The position numbers were made by a program, and so were the translations under genes. The notes below the pieces were generated by a model. It was given only the letters and a program-made list of their open reading frames with translations, searched no databases and was not told where the DNA came from. From Delftia sp. PS-11 (GTDB lineage Bacteria > Pseudomonadota > Gammaproteobacteria > Burkholderiales > Burkholderiaceae_C): a stretch of 64,000 nt of DNA. Position 1 is the stretch's first letter. Every line of letters starts with the position of its first letter. Shown piece by piece: positions 24,164-32,337 of the stretch. The DNA is taken from positions 32,500 through 96,499 of the forward strand of contig NZ_JACSYA010000020.1 of the NCBI RefSeq assembly GCF_029870285.1, read 5' to 3'.

Positions 24164-25922
24164 CGCTGCATGTAGCATCACCAAGCGGCTTCATCACCAG
24201 CTGTACCAGCGCGCCAATGGCCTGCAACTGCGCGCCCAGTCCAGGCGCTTTTGCATCAAAGGCTTCGTCCAGCGCTGCCGTGCCCACCGTGAAGCCGGCG
24301 GCGTGGCTGGCGGCCACGGCAGCGATGCGTTGTGCACGGTCAATGGAGCCGGCCACGATCACCGGCTTGTCCACGGCGGCGCAGACCCGCGCGATCAGAT
24401 CCGGCACATCGCCCTGGAAGCGGTAGGCCAGCAAATCGATTCCATGCACGCCATCGAGTGCGGCAATGCGGCGGGCGCTGGCCACGATCTCCTCGGCCGG
24501 ACCCCGCAGCACGCTGGGATGGCCGCTGATCCTGCCTGCGAACGGGTAGTAGGCGATGCCGCTGCCCCGGATCACGGGCAGCACCGACTCGGGCCGTGTG
24601 CCGCCCATCAGCACATCCACACCCAGTGCGAGTGCCGCCCTGGCGGATGCCACCTCGCTGGCCTCGTCCAGGCTGGCGACTTCGAGGTAGGATCTGGCGC
24701 CGCCGTTGCGGATTGCGCGTGCCAGCACATGCAGCTGCTGCATCGGCAGACCGACATCCTTGAAGCCGATATGGCGCACCCCTGCCGCCAGCGCCTCGCT
24801 CAGCCGCTGGCGCGCATCAGCAATGGTGCGGTCATGCCGTGTCAGCATGAAAATGAATTCAGGCGGCTGGCGGGGTGCGGCGCCTGCGCATCCACCCGAT
24901 GCCATGGCCGCAGCCTGGCGCAGTGCGCAGAGCAGGCTGCGGTGGTCGGCGCGGCCGCTGCCTGCGATATCGAAGGCTGTGCCATGGTCCACCGACGTGC
25001 GAACGAACGGCAGGCCCACGGTGATATTCACCCCCTGGTCCACGCCCAGGTACTTGACGGGAATCAGGCCCTGGTCATGGTACTGAGCGACCACCACATC
25101 GAAATCGCCGCGCCGCGCCCGCATGAACACGGTATCGCCAGGCCATGGGCCGCTGGCATCCAGGCCTTCGGCGCGCGCAGCGGCAATGGCCGGCGCAATG
25201 GCCTTGCGGTCCTCATTTCCGAACATGCCATTCTCGCCTGCATGCGGATTCAGGCCCGCCACGGCAATGCGGGGGGCGGCGATGCCGAAGGCCCGGCAGG
25301 CCTGGTGCGCCAGACGGATGGCACGCAACTCGTTGTCCAGCGTGACTGCGGCAATCGCCTGCTGCAGCGAGACATGGATGGAGACCAGCAGCACGCGCAG
25401 CACATCGTTGGCGAGCAGCATGGCAAAGTCCCTGGTGCCTGTGCGTGCCGCCAGTATCTCGGTATGTCCTGGAAATGCAATGCCTGCGGCGCGCAGCGCG
25501 TTCTTGTGGATGGGTGCCGTCACGATGCCGGATACCTTGCCCGCCTGCGCCAGATCGATGGCCCGTTGAATGCAGGCATGGGCGGCTGCGCCGGCGCGTG
25601 CATCCACGCGGCCCCAGGGCAGATCCGGCGGCAGCCCGCCGCCGGTCTGCAGCACCTGCAGCGTGCCGGGCAGTGCCTGGGCCTGTGCCGGCGTATCGAT
25701 CACCTCGATGCGGGGGCGCAGCTGCAGCACCCGTGCCGCTCGCTCCAGCCGGTCGGCATCGCCAATGACGGCAAAGGCAATGCCTGAGCGGTCAGTGTCC
25801 ATCGCCATCTTGACGATGATCTCGGGGCCGATGCCCAGAGGGTCACCCATGGTGACGGCCAGCGGTGCGGGCAAGGGGTGGTGCAGGTGGTGCATGGCAA
25901 GTGGGCTGCGGCCGGTGGCCAT
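24120..25922 (-). CDS. PdxA2-like dehydrogenase fused to a TIM-barrel-like domain
   Basis: 600 residues, against about 330 for PdxA. Residues about 18-345 are a 4-hydroxythreonine-4-phosphate dehydrogenase-family domain with its metal-ligand histidines (PGHTEIL, NPHAGENG, YHDQGLIPVK); this branch includes PdxA2 enzymes of four-carbon acid sugar catabolism. Residues about 350-580 (FIFMLTRHDRTIADA, GFKDVGLPMQQL, DVLMGGTRPES, PVIVAGSID, AGFTVGTAALDE) look like a beta/alpha barrel that in related genomes I recall as a separate protein. There is no stop between them. Start is uncertain (25922 or 25895). Divergent from a LysR gene. Confidence 0.85.
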   Translation of the reverse strand: MATGRSPLAMHHLHHPLPAPLAVTMGDPLGIGPEIIVKMAMDTDRSGIAFAVIGDADRLERAARVLQLRPRIEVIDTPAQAQALPGTLQVLQTGGGLPPDLPWGRVDARAGAAAHACIQRAIDLAQAGKVSGIVTAPIHKNALRAAGIAFPGHTEILAARTGTRDFAMLLANDVLRVLLVSIHVSLQQAIAAVTLDNELRAIRLAHQACRAFGIAAPRIAVAGLNPHAGENGMFGNEDRKAIAPAIAAARAEGLDASGPWPGDTVFMRARRGDFDVVVAQYHDQGLIPVKYLGVDQGVNITVGLPFVRTSVDHGTAFDIAGSGRADHRSLLCALRQAAAMASGGCAGAAPRQPPEFIFMLTRHDRTIADARQRLSEALAAGVRHIGFKDVGLPMQQLHVLARAIRNGGARSYLEVASLDEASEVASARAALALGVDVLMGGTRPESVLPVIRGSGIAYYPFAGRISGHPSVLRGPAEEIVASARRIAALDGVHGIDLLAYRFQGDVPDLIARVCAAVDKPVIVAGSIDRAQRIAAVAASHAAGFTVGTAALDEAFDAKAPGLGAQLQAIGALVQLVMKPLGDATCSVTPQQRLAAASPAA

Positions 25923-25977
25923 GGCCTGCAGGCCTGGCTCCGCTCCGTTGCGTAATAGTCAATCGGTGCAGGCACTT

Positions 25978-26016
25978 TGCATGAAATCATCTCGTGAAAA
26001 AATCGAAATTCATGCA
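25978..26016. promoter_or_regulatory. inverted repeat between pdxA2-like gene and LysR gene
   Basis: Perfect 8-bp arms TGCATGAA (25978-25985) and TTCATGCA (26009-26016) with 23 bases between, in the divergent intergenic region just upstream of the LysR start. The place is right for a LysR-type operator, although the spacing is wider than the usual T-N11-A box. Confidence 0.55.
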
Positions 26017-26027
26017 GCATTCAATTG

Positions 26028-26984
26028 ATGAAAACTCAATCGAATCTGCAGACTGGCACCGCGCTGCACATGCCTGCGCTGTCTGCCCTGCGTGCCTTCG
26101 AGGCCACGGTGCGCCACGGCAGTGTCTCGCGCGCTGCCCGCGAACTGAACCTGACCGATGGCGCGGTCAGCCGTGCCGTGCGCGATATGGAGCAGGCGCT
26201 GGGCTTTGCCCTGTTCACGCGCAGCAACCGTGCCGTCACTGCCACGCCTACGGCACGTGTCCTGGCCGACGAGGTCGCCCTGGCTCTGGAGCGGCTGCGT
26301 GCAGCGCTGGCTCATGCGCGGCAGGCAGGCGGGCCGGACCGTCCGCTGGTGCTGTCGTGCGAGCCCACATTTCTGATGCGCTGGCTGATTCCCCGCCTGG
26401 GGGCGCTGCAGCAGGCCGTCGGCGCGCGGCGCGAGCTGCGGCTGGTCTCGGCGGGAGGCAGCGTGCCGTTTGCGCGCGAAGGCATCGACCTGGCCATCCG
26501 GCGTGCAGATTTCGAGATCGGGCCGCAAGTGCTGGCCGAGCCTTTCCTGGCCGAGCGCGTGGGCCTGGTGTGCCGGCCGGAGCTGGCCAGCGCGCTCGGC
26601 ACCTGCGGCACCGTGAAAGGGGTTTTGCTGCATACGGCCTCGCGCCCAGCGGCCTGGCGCGACTGGGCCGGGCACAGCGGCACGCCTCTGCGCCCCGAGC
26701 GCGAACTGCGTTTCGATCACTTCTACCTGAGCCTGCAGGCCGCTCTTGCCGGTGCAGGCATCGCCATCGGGCCGCTGGCGCTGGTGGCCGATGACCTGGC
26801 CAGTGGCGTGCTGTGCGCGCCGCGCGGCTTTGTGGCCGACGGCACGCACTATGTGCTCATGGCGCCCAGGCCGTTGCAGGATGAGGAAAGCTTTGCCGCC
26901 GTGCTGCAGTGGCTGCGCTCGCATGCCGCTGCGATGGAGGAAAATTTTGTGCGTTTTTCTTTTGACCTGAAAAAATCGTATTAG
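26028..26984 (+). CDS. LysR-family transcriptional regulator
   Basis: 318 residues from ATG 26028 (a TTG directly before it is in frame). N-terminal winged helix-turn-helix of LysR/GcvA type (LSALRAFEATVRHGSVSRAARELNLTDGAVSRAVRDME), then a periplasmic-binding-protein-like effector domain (VLSCEPTFLMRWLIPRLG, GIDLAIRRADFE, HFYLSLQAALAGAGIAIGP). It probably controls the divergent PdxA2-like fusion gene, whose substrate or product would be the effector. That link is inferred from position. Confidence 0.92.
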   Translation: MKTQSNLQTGTALHMPALSALRAFEATVRHGSVSRAARELNLTDGAVSRAVRDMEQALGFALFTRSNRAVTATPTARVLADEVALALERLRAALAHARQAGGPDRPLVLSCEPTFLMRWLIPRLGALQQAVGARRELRLVSAGGSVPFAREGIDLAIRRADFEIGPQVLAEPFLAERVGLVCRPELASALGTCGTVKGVLLHTASRPAAWRDWAGHSGTPLRPERELRFDHFYLSLQAALAGAGIAIGPLALVADDLASGVLCAPRGFVADGTHYVLMAPRPLQDEESFAAVLQWLRSHAAAMEENFVRFSFDLKKSY

Positions 26985-26998
26985 AATTCAAGTCTTCT

Positions 26999-27075
26999 AG
27001 GGGAGTCGCCAAGTTGGTAAAGGCACCGGATTTTGATTCCGGCATGCGAGGGTTCGAGTCCTTCCTCCCCTGCCA
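26999..27075 (+). tRNA. tRNA-Gln (TTG anticodon)
   Basis: 77 bases with acceptor AGGGGAG / CTCCCCT, discriminator G and CCA encoded (27073-27075). Anticodon stem-loop CCGGA-TTTTGAT-TCCGG with anticodon TTG; T-arm GAGGGTTCGAGTCCTTC. TTGACC (26962) lies upstream but is poorly spaced from TAGAAT (26982), so the promoter is not certain. Located between a LysR gene and a terminator. Confidence 0.96.
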
Positions 27076-27078
27076 GAT

Positions 27079-27115
27079 AAAAAAGCCCTGACAGCCATGC
27101 TGTCGGGGCTTTTTG
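27079..27115 (+). terminator. terminator after tRNA-Gln
   Basis: Long imperfect stem AAAAGCCC(T)GACAGC / GCTGTC(G)GGGCTTTTT with a CAT loop and T run. The A run on the left also makes it usable for the convergent epimerase gene. Confidence 0.85.
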
Positions 27116-27117
27116 CT

Positions 27118-28059
27118 TCATGCCATGGCTGCTTGCAGTGAAGCCCGGATGCCCTGGTCATAAGGGGTCTTGTGGATGGGCCCCAGCAGGTCCTGCAGCG
27201 CAGAGTCATCCAGGATCAGCGGGTCTGTCAGCAGATAGTGCATCTCGGCAAGTTCGCGCATGACGGGGTTGAACAGGCCGGCCAGACGCAGCAGGGGTTT
27301 GCCTGCAACGCGCAGCTTCAGCGCCCTGCCGGTCTGCCGTTCGATTTCCGACACAACGCCGCGCTGGGTGATGGTGCCTGCGCCAGCCAGATGCCATGCC
27401 CTGCCAAAGGCTGCAGGCGTATCGATGAGGCGTGCCAGCACGGGGCCGGCATCGGGTACGAAGATGAATTCATGTGGCCTGTCGATAGGGCCGATCAGGT
27501 CTGCCTTCGTCCCGTGGGCGGCGGCTTCGAAGGCGCGGTGCAGCAGGCTGTTGCGCACGCCGGGGCCATAAAAATCCGGAAGGCGCAGCACGGCGGCTTC
27601 GATGTGGCCCCGGGCATGTGCTTGCAGCACAAGGTCTTCCTGTGCCTTGCGCATGCGGCCTTTGAAGGTGTGTGGCTCGCGCGGATGGCTCTCCTTGACG
27701 GGGCTGGTGCGCGCATGGCCATAGGGGTAGACGGTGCCAATCAGCACGATGCGGCGCACGCCTGCAGCGATCGCTCCATCCAGAGTCTTTTGCATCAGCT
27801 CCGGGTGCAGCCCGAACTGCCAGTAGTTCACGCCTACCATGTAAACCAGCGTATCCACGCCACGGGCGGCGGCCTGTATGGATTGCGGATTGTCCGGGTT
27901 CCAGGTGGCGATTTCTGCCAGCGGGCTGCTGCCGAAAGTCTGGTGCAGGCTGGCTTCGCTGCGGCCAACCACGCGATAGGGCCGGCCCTGGCGGTCGAGG
28001 GTGGCGGCCAGGCTCTGGCCGATGGCGCCTGTGGCGCCGAAGAGTGCGATCGATGTCAT
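27118..28059 (-). CDS. NAD(P)-dependent epimerase/dehydratase-family protein
   Basis: 313 residues of the extended/atypical SDR type. N-terminal Rossmann motif GATGAIGQ (IALFGATGAIGQSLAATL), NAD-binding loop VVGRSEAS, and catalytic-type Tyr in TVYPYGHAR with a downstream Lys (FKGRMRKAQEDLV). A hydrophobic substrate-binding half follows. The substrate is not evident. It is divergent from the LysR gene at 28159, which may regulate it, and convergent with tRNA-Gln. Confidence 0.85.
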   Translation of the reverse strand: MTSIALFGATGAIGQSLAATLDRQGRPYRVVGRSEASLHQTFGSSPLAEIATWNPDNPQSIQAAARGVDTLVYMVGVNYWQFGLHPELMQKTLDGAIAAGVRRIVLIGTVYPYGHARTSPVKESHPREPHTFKGRMRKAQEDLVLQAHARGHIEAAVLRLPDFYGPGVRNSLLHRAFEAAAHGTKADLIGPIDRPHEFIFVPDAGPVLARLIDTPAAFGRAWHLAGAGTITQRGVVSEIERQTGRALKLRVAGKPLLRLAGLFNPVMRELAEMHYLLTDPLILDDSALQDLLGPIHKTPYDQGIRASLQAAMA

Positions 28060-28158
28060 GCAGGGTCCTGTTGTTGCAGAGCCAGTGTCCGGATTCGATG
28101 GGAAAAAGAAAATTGCCTAGAATCTTCTGGTGTCCATGCATAAATGAATGGATAGGTC

Positions 28159-29052
28159 ATGCCTGAGCCTCACTGGGAGTGGTACCGCAGCTTTTTGCAG
28201 GTGCTGGAGTCGGGGTCGCTGTCGGCGGCTGGCCGGGCCATGGGATTGGCCCAGCCGACCGTGGGCCGGCACATCGATGGGCTGGAGGCGGCGCTGGGCC
28301 TGCAGCTGTTCACACGATCGTCCGATGGTTTTGCGCCCACAGAGGCTGCGCATGAATTGCATCCCTACGCCGCCAGCATGGCTGCGACGGCTGCAGCCAT
28401 GCGCCGCGTGGCCGACAGCCATGGCGCGGGGGTGCGTGGCACGGTGCGGCTGACGGCCAGCGAGGTGGTGGGGGTGGAGGTGCTGCCGCCGGTTCTGGCG
28501 CAATTGCGGGCCACTCACCCTGAACTGCGCATCGAGCTGGTGCTGTCGAACGCGGTGGATGATCTGCTGCGCCGCGAGGCGGACGTGGCCGTGCGCATGT
28601 TCCGTCCGCAGCAGGAGGCACTGGTTGCACGCCATGTCGCAGACATTGCACTGGGGCTGTATGCCCATGAGCGTTATCTTGCCGTGCATGGCATGCCGCA
28701 ATCGCCCGAAGAGCTGGCCATGCATTCGCTGATCGGATTCGACCGCGAAAATGCCTTCATCCGAAAAATGCAGCAGCAGTTTCCCATGGTCACGCGCGAG
28801 GCCATGGCTTTTCGCTCTGACAGCGATCTGGCCCAGCTGGCAGCCATCCGCGCGGGCTTTGGCATCGGGGTCTGCCAGTCGGCACTGGCAACCAGAACCT
28901 CAGGACTGGTGCGGGTGCTGCCCCAGGCGTTTTCCCTGAAGCTGGATACATGGGTGGCCATGCACGAGGATTTGCGCAAAAGCGAGCGCTGTGCCGTGGT
29001 CTTCAAGGCGGTTGCCCAGGGGCTGGCGGCTCATGCGACAAGCCAGCCATAG
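28159..29052 (+). CDS. LysR-family transcriptional regulator
   Basis: 297 residues. HTH at the N-terminus (WYRSFLQVLESGSLSAAGRAMGLAQPTVGRHIDGLEAALG), then an effector domain (GTVRLTASEVVGVEVLPPVLAQL, READVAVRMFRP, LAAIRAGFGIGVCQSALA). It is divergent from the epimerase; the 99-base intergenic region holds a short TCCAT/ATGGA inverted repeat near 28133-28152. Probable local regulator of the epimerase. The effector is unknown. Confidence 0.9.
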   Translation: MPEPHWEWYRSFLQVLESGSLSAAGRAMGLAQPTVGRHIDGLEAALGLQLFTRSSDGFAPTEAAHELHPYAASMAATAAAMRRVADSHGAGVRGTVRLTASEVVGVEVLPPVLAQLRATHPELRIELVLSNAVDDLLRREADVAVRMFRPQQEALVARHVADIALGLYAHERYLAVHGMPQSPEELAMHSLIGFDRENAFIRKMQQQFPMVTREAMAFRSDSDLAQLAAIRAGFGIGVCQSALATRTSGLVRVLPQAFSLKLDTWVAMHEDLRKSERCAVVFKAVAQGLAAHATSQP

Positions 29053-29104
29053 GCGGTCGTCCGATACATCGAGGAATTTTTTATCAAGGCTCCAATTTAT
29101 GCGC

Positions 29105-29110
29105 TACAAT
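29105..29110 (+). promoter_or_regulatory. -10 element of first tRNA-Arg promoter
   Basis: TACAAT ten bases before the tRNA, with TTATCA (29081-29086) 18 bases upstream as a four-of-six match to the -35 consensus. Confidence 0.55.
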
Positions 29111-29120
29111 AGCGTTCTTG

Positions 29121-29197
29121 GCGGCTGTAGCTCAGCTGGATAGAGTACTTGGCTACGAACCAAGGGGTCGTGGGTTCGATTCCTGCCAGCCGCACCA
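29121..29197 (+). tRNA. tRNA-Arg (ACG anticodon), copy 1
   Basis: 77 bases. Acceptor GCGGCTG / CAGCCGC, A73 and CCA; D-arm GCTCAGCTGGATAGAGT; anticodon loop CTACGAA (ACG, read after A-to-I editing); T-arm GTGGGTTCGATTCCTGC. A terminator follows at once. Confidence 0.97.
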
Positions 29198-29204
29198 AAA
29201 CGAC

Positions 29205-29237
29205 AAGCCTCAGAATCGCAAGATTCTGGGGCTTTTT
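29205..29237 (+). terminator. terminator after tRNA-Arg copy 1
   Basis: Stem AAGCCTCAGAATC / GATTCTGGGGCTT with GCAA loop followed by TTTTT. Confidence 0.88.
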
Positions 29238-29325
29238 CGTATCTGGAATGTGCGCCCGTGATCGGGGCGTTTTTGGATTTTTTGGAAAATTTCTGGATTT
29301 TTCCTTTTGCGTTCAAAAAACTCCT

Positions 29326-29331
29326 TATAAT
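29326..29331 (+). promoter_or_regulatory. -10 element of second tRNA-Arg promoter
   Basis: Perfect TATAAT ten bases before the second tRNA-Arg. The -35 is weak (CTTTTG at 29304). Confidence 0.6.
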
Positions 29332-29341
29332 TTGAGTCTTG

Positions 29342-29418
29342 GCGGCTGTAGCTCAGCTGGATAGAGTACTTGGCTACGAACCAAGGGGTCGTGGGTTCGA
29401 TTCCTGCCAGCCGCACCA
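29342..29418 (+). tRNA. tRNA-Arg (ACG anticodon), copy 2
   Basis: Identical in sequence to the tRNA at 29121-29197, again followed by a nearly identical terminator hairpin. The shared block begins at TCTTGGCGG and runs through the terminator, so this is a tandem duplication with separate promoters. Confidence 0.97.
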
Positions 29419-29425
29419 AAACGAC

Positions 29426-29458
29426 AAGCCTCAGAATCGCAAGGTTCTGAGGCTTTTT
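29426..29458 (+). terminator. terminator after tRNA-Arg copy 2
   Basis: Stem AGCCTCAGAA / TTCTGAGGCT and T run. Two bases differ from the copy 1 hairpin, making this stem the better paired one. Confidence 0.88.
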
Positions 29459-29503
29459 CGTTTTGACGCAATGGCCTTCCGATCTGTGTGAAGATCGGCG
29501 CCC

Positions 29504-30067
29504 ATGAGCAAGGCTTTCACCAAGGAATCAGAAGGCGACGACGAAGACGAAGTCGGCCTGCCGCCGCTGCCTGCGGGCGGCAAGAACTACATGACCCCGC
29601 AGGGCTTCGCGCGCCTGAAGGCGGAGCTGCTGGATCTCATCGACAACGAGCGCCCGCGCATCGTGGAGATCGTGCACTGGGCCGCAAGCAATGGCGACCG
29701 CTCCGAGAATGGCGACTATCTGTATGGCAAGAAGCGCCTGCGAGAGATTGACCGGCGCATCCGCTTCCTGACCAAGCGCCTGGAGATTGCCGAGGTGGTC
29801 GACCCCTCGGTGCATGCGGGCAGCGAGCAGGTCTATTTCGGCGCCACCGTGACCTACGCCGACGACATGGGCGACGAGCGCACCATCACCATCATGGGCA
29901 TTGACGAGGCTGACAGCGCGCGTGGCCAGGTCAGCTGGATTGCGCCGGTATCGCGCGCGTTGCTCAAGGCCCGCGTGGGCGATGAGGTGGCATTGCCCAC
30001 GCCAGCCGGCGTGCGCATGCTGGAAATTCTGGAGGTGCGCTATCCAGAGCCTGGCTCCGTGACGTAG
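29504..30067 (+). CDS. greB: transcription elongation factor GreB
   Basis: 187 residues. N-terminal coiled-coil domain with the acidic tip residues characteristic of Gre factors (NYMTPQGFARLKAELLDL, ASNGDRSENGDYLYGKKRLREIDRRIRFL) and C-terminal FKBP-like domain (VYFGATVTYAD, GIDEADSARGQVSWIAPVSRALLKARVGDEV). GreB-type rather than GreA by the YLYGKKRLREID segment. It rescues backtracked RNA polymerase by stimulating transcript cleavage. Convergent with the transglycosylase gene. Confidence 0.95.
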   Translation: MSKAFTKESEGDDEDEVGLPPLPAGGKNYMTPQGFARLKAELLDLIDNERPRIVEIVHWAASNGDRSENGDYLYGKKRLREIDRRIRFLTKRLEIAEVVDPSVHAGSEQVYFGATVTYADDMGDERTITIMGIDEADSARGQVSWIAPVSRALLKARVGDEVALPTPAGVRMLEILEVRYPEPGSVT

Positions 30068-30071
30068 GCCG

Positions 30072-31385
30072 TCAGGGCAGAGCCTGCAGCTTTTGCAGCA
30101 GCTCCAGGGTCGGGTAGCCATCGGCCACGGTGCCCTGGCTTTGCTGGAACTGGCGCAGGCCAGCGCGCGTGGCCGGCCCCAGCGCGCCATCGACGGTGCC
30201 TGCCGCAAAGCCGCGCTGGTTCAGGGCCGCCTGCATGGCGCGCACCTGCTCGCGCGACAGCGGAGCCAGATCGCGCGGCCAGGCTGTGCGCACGCCGCTG
30301 CCGCCCGCCAGCTGCTGTGACAGCAGACCCACGGCCAGTGCGTAGTTGACAGAATTGTTGTAGCGCAGGATGGCGCGGAAGTTGGCGCCCACCATGAAGG
30401 CCGGCCCCCGTGCGCCAGCCGGTGCAATCACGCTGGCGCCGGCCATGCGTGGCAGTGGCGAGCCATCGGCGGCCTGCACGCCTTCGGCGGCCCATTGGGT
30501 GCTGTCCTGGCGCAGGCTGGTTTCGGCGCGCGCATGGTCGAATCCTGCGGGCAGGCGCACTTCCACGCCCCAGGGTTCGGTGGCTGTCCAGCCTGAATGG
30601 GACAGGTAGTTGGCGGTGGAGGCGGTCACGTCCGCCAGGCTGCCCCAGATGTCGCGCCGTCCGTCGCCGTCGGCATCGACTGCATAGTCCAGGAAGACCG
30701 AGGGCAGGAACTGGGTGTGGCCCATGGCGCCAGCCCAGGAGCCGATCAGATGCGCTGCATCGATGTCGCCATTGGCAATGATGCGCAGCGCGGCCAGCAG
30801 TTCCTTGCGGGCCCAGGCTTCGCGGCGCCCGTCAAATCCCAGAGTGGCCAGCGCATCCACGGTGGAGAAATTGCCGAAATTGCTGCCATAGTTGCTCTCC
30901 ATGCCCCAGATGGCTGCAATCACCTCGGCCGGCACGCCATGGCGCCGGCTGGCGGACTGCAGCGGCGCAGCTGCCTCGCGCAGCTTGGCCCGGCCCTGGG
31001 CGATGCGCTGGGCCGAGACAGCGCCATCCAGGTATTGCCAGGGTGTGCGCGTGAATTCAGGCTGTGCGCGGTCCAGGCGCACGATCTGCGGCTGCAGCCG
31101 GGCGGCATCCATTGCGGAATGGACCGTCGCAGGCGGCAGGCCTGCGGCCAGCGCTTCACGGATGAAGTCCTGTTTCCAGGCGTTGAAGCGGGCAGCCTGC
31201 TCTGGTGTTTCGGCAGGGGCGGCAGGCGACGCTGCCGGGGAGGCAGGCTGCGCAGCGTCGGCGCCGGAGGCTGGCGGCCGTGAGGCGCAGCCTGCGAGCA
31301 GGGCGCAGGCCAGCAAGGCTGCAAGTCCGGCATGGCGGGGCTGCAATCCGGTCGGTCGTTGGGCGGTGGCATGGTCAAAAGGCAT
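30072..31385 (-). CDS. lytic murein transglycosylase, MltB family, with peptidoglycan-binding domain
   Basis: 437 residues from ATG 31385; a longer frame is open upstream but lacks a plausible start. Signal peptide with lipobox LLAGC (Cys about residue 32), so an outer-membrane lipoprotein is likely. Pro/Ala-rich linker, then the MltB/SLT-3 catalytic domain with the Glu in IWGMESNYGSNFG, and GAMGHTQFLPSVFLDYAVDADGDG. C-terminal PG-binding domain (ALNQRGFAAGTVDGALGPATRAGLRQFQ). It cleaves the MurNAc-GlcNAc bond to give 1,6-anhydro ends. Divergent from the sirtuin gene, 73 bases apart. Confidence 0.93.
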   Translation of the reverse strand: MPFDHATAQRPTGLQPRHAGLAALLACALLAGCASRPPASGADAAQPASPAASPAAPAETPEQAARFNAWKQDFIREALAAGLPPATVHSAMDAARLQPQIVRLDRAQPEFTRTPWQYLDGAVSAQRIAQGRAKLREAAAPLQSASRRHGVPAEVIAAIWGMESNYGSNFGNFSTVDALATLGFDGRREAWARKELLAALRIIANGDIDAAHLIGSWAGAMGHTQFLPSVFLDYAVDADGDGRRDIWGSLADVTASTANYLSHSGWTATEPWGVEVRLPAGFDHARAETSLRQDSTQWAAEGVQAADGSPLPRMAGASVIAPAGARGPAFMVGANFRAILRYNNSVNYALAVGLLSQQLAGGSGVRTAWPRDLAPLSREQVRAMQAALNQRGFAAGTVDGALGPATRAGLRQFQQSQGTVADGYPTLELLQKLQALP

Positions 31386-31458
31386 GCCGGCATTGTCGCC
31401 TGCGCTGCAGCAGGCCCGTTGCAACACGATACGGCTGCTGGCGCTATGCTGTGCAGCC

Positions 31459-32331
31459 ATGAATGCCCCAGCCCCGCACCCGCAAGCCGTCGATGATTCC
31501 GGTGATCTGCTCGCTGCAGAGCAGGCTTTGCGACACTGGCTGCAGCCAGGGCGGCGCTGGGTGGTGCTGACCGGGGCGGGGTGCAGCACCGGCTCCGGCA
31601 TTCCCGACTACCGTGACGAGGCGGGCCGCTGGAAGCGCCCGCAGCCGGTGACCCTGCAGGATTTCATGGGCAGCCATGCAGTGCGCCAGCGCTACTGGGC
31701 ACGCAGCCTGGTGGGCTGGCCGGTCATGGCGCAGGCCCGGCCCGGGCCTGCGCATCTGGCGCTGGTGCGCATGCAGCACGAAGGCCTGGTGCAGTGCCTG
31801 GTCACGCAGAACGTGGATGGCCTGCACACTGCGGCAGGCAGCCAGGGGGTGATTGATCTGCATGGCCGCATCGCCGCTGTGCGCTGCATGGGGTGTGCGG
31901 CGCTCACCGAACGGGCTGCGCTGCAGTCCGAGTTGCTGCGGCGCAACGGCGCCTGGGCCGGGCTGAGCGCGGTGGCTGCGCCCGATGGCGATGCGGATTT
32001 GCAGGATTGCGACTTCAGTCGCTTCGATGTGCCCGCCTGCGCGCATTGCGGCGGAGTGCTCAAGCCGGATGTGGTGTTTTACGGCGAAGGCGTGCCGCGC
32101 GAGCGGGTGCAGGCCGTGCGCGCGGCCCTGGCGCACGCCCACGGCCTGCTGGTGGTGGGGTCGTCGCTGATGGTGTACTCGGGCCTGCGTTTCGTGCACG
32201 AGGCGGCATCCCTGGGCAAGCCGGTGGTGGCCATCAACCGGGGGCATATGCGCGGGCAGGAGCTGCTGGCCCTGAAGGTGGAGCACGATTGTGGCGCGCT
32301 GCTGCAGCGGCTTGCTGCCGCTGCAGGCTGA
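31459..32331 (+). CDS. Sir2-family NAD-dependent protein deacylase (class II type)
   Basis: 290 residues from ATG 31459. NAD-binding signatures GAGCSTGSGIPDYRD and TQNVDGLH; catalytic His in IDLHGRIAAVRC; two zinc Cys pairs (CMGC and CAHCGG); LKPDVVFYGEGVP; VVGSSLMVYSG. The GxGxSTxSGIPDYR form and overall layout fit the class II (SIRT4-like) bacterial group. Deacylates lysines with NAD. Convergent with spoT, 6 bases apart. Confidence 0.93.
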   Translation: MNAPAPHPQAVDDSGDLLAAEQALRHWLQPGRRWVVLTGAGCSTGSGIPDYRDEAGRWKRPQPVTLQDFMGSHAVRQRYWARSLVGWPVMAQARPGPAHLALVRMQHEGLVQCLVTQNVDGLHTAAGSQGVIDLHGRIAAVRCMGCAALTERAALQSELLRRNGAWAGLSAVAAPDGDADLQDCDFSRFDVPACAHCGGVLKPDVVFYGEGVPRERVQAVRAALAHAHGLLVVGSSLMVYSGLRFVHEAASLGKPVVAINRGHMRGQELLALKVEHDCGALLQRLAAAAG

Positions 32332-32337
32332 GACCGC

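Noticed and set aside
23976..25787. 603-codon plus-strand frame opposite the PdxA2-like gene
   Set aside because: The minus-strand product has complete PdxA metal motifs; the other frame does not resemble any protein.
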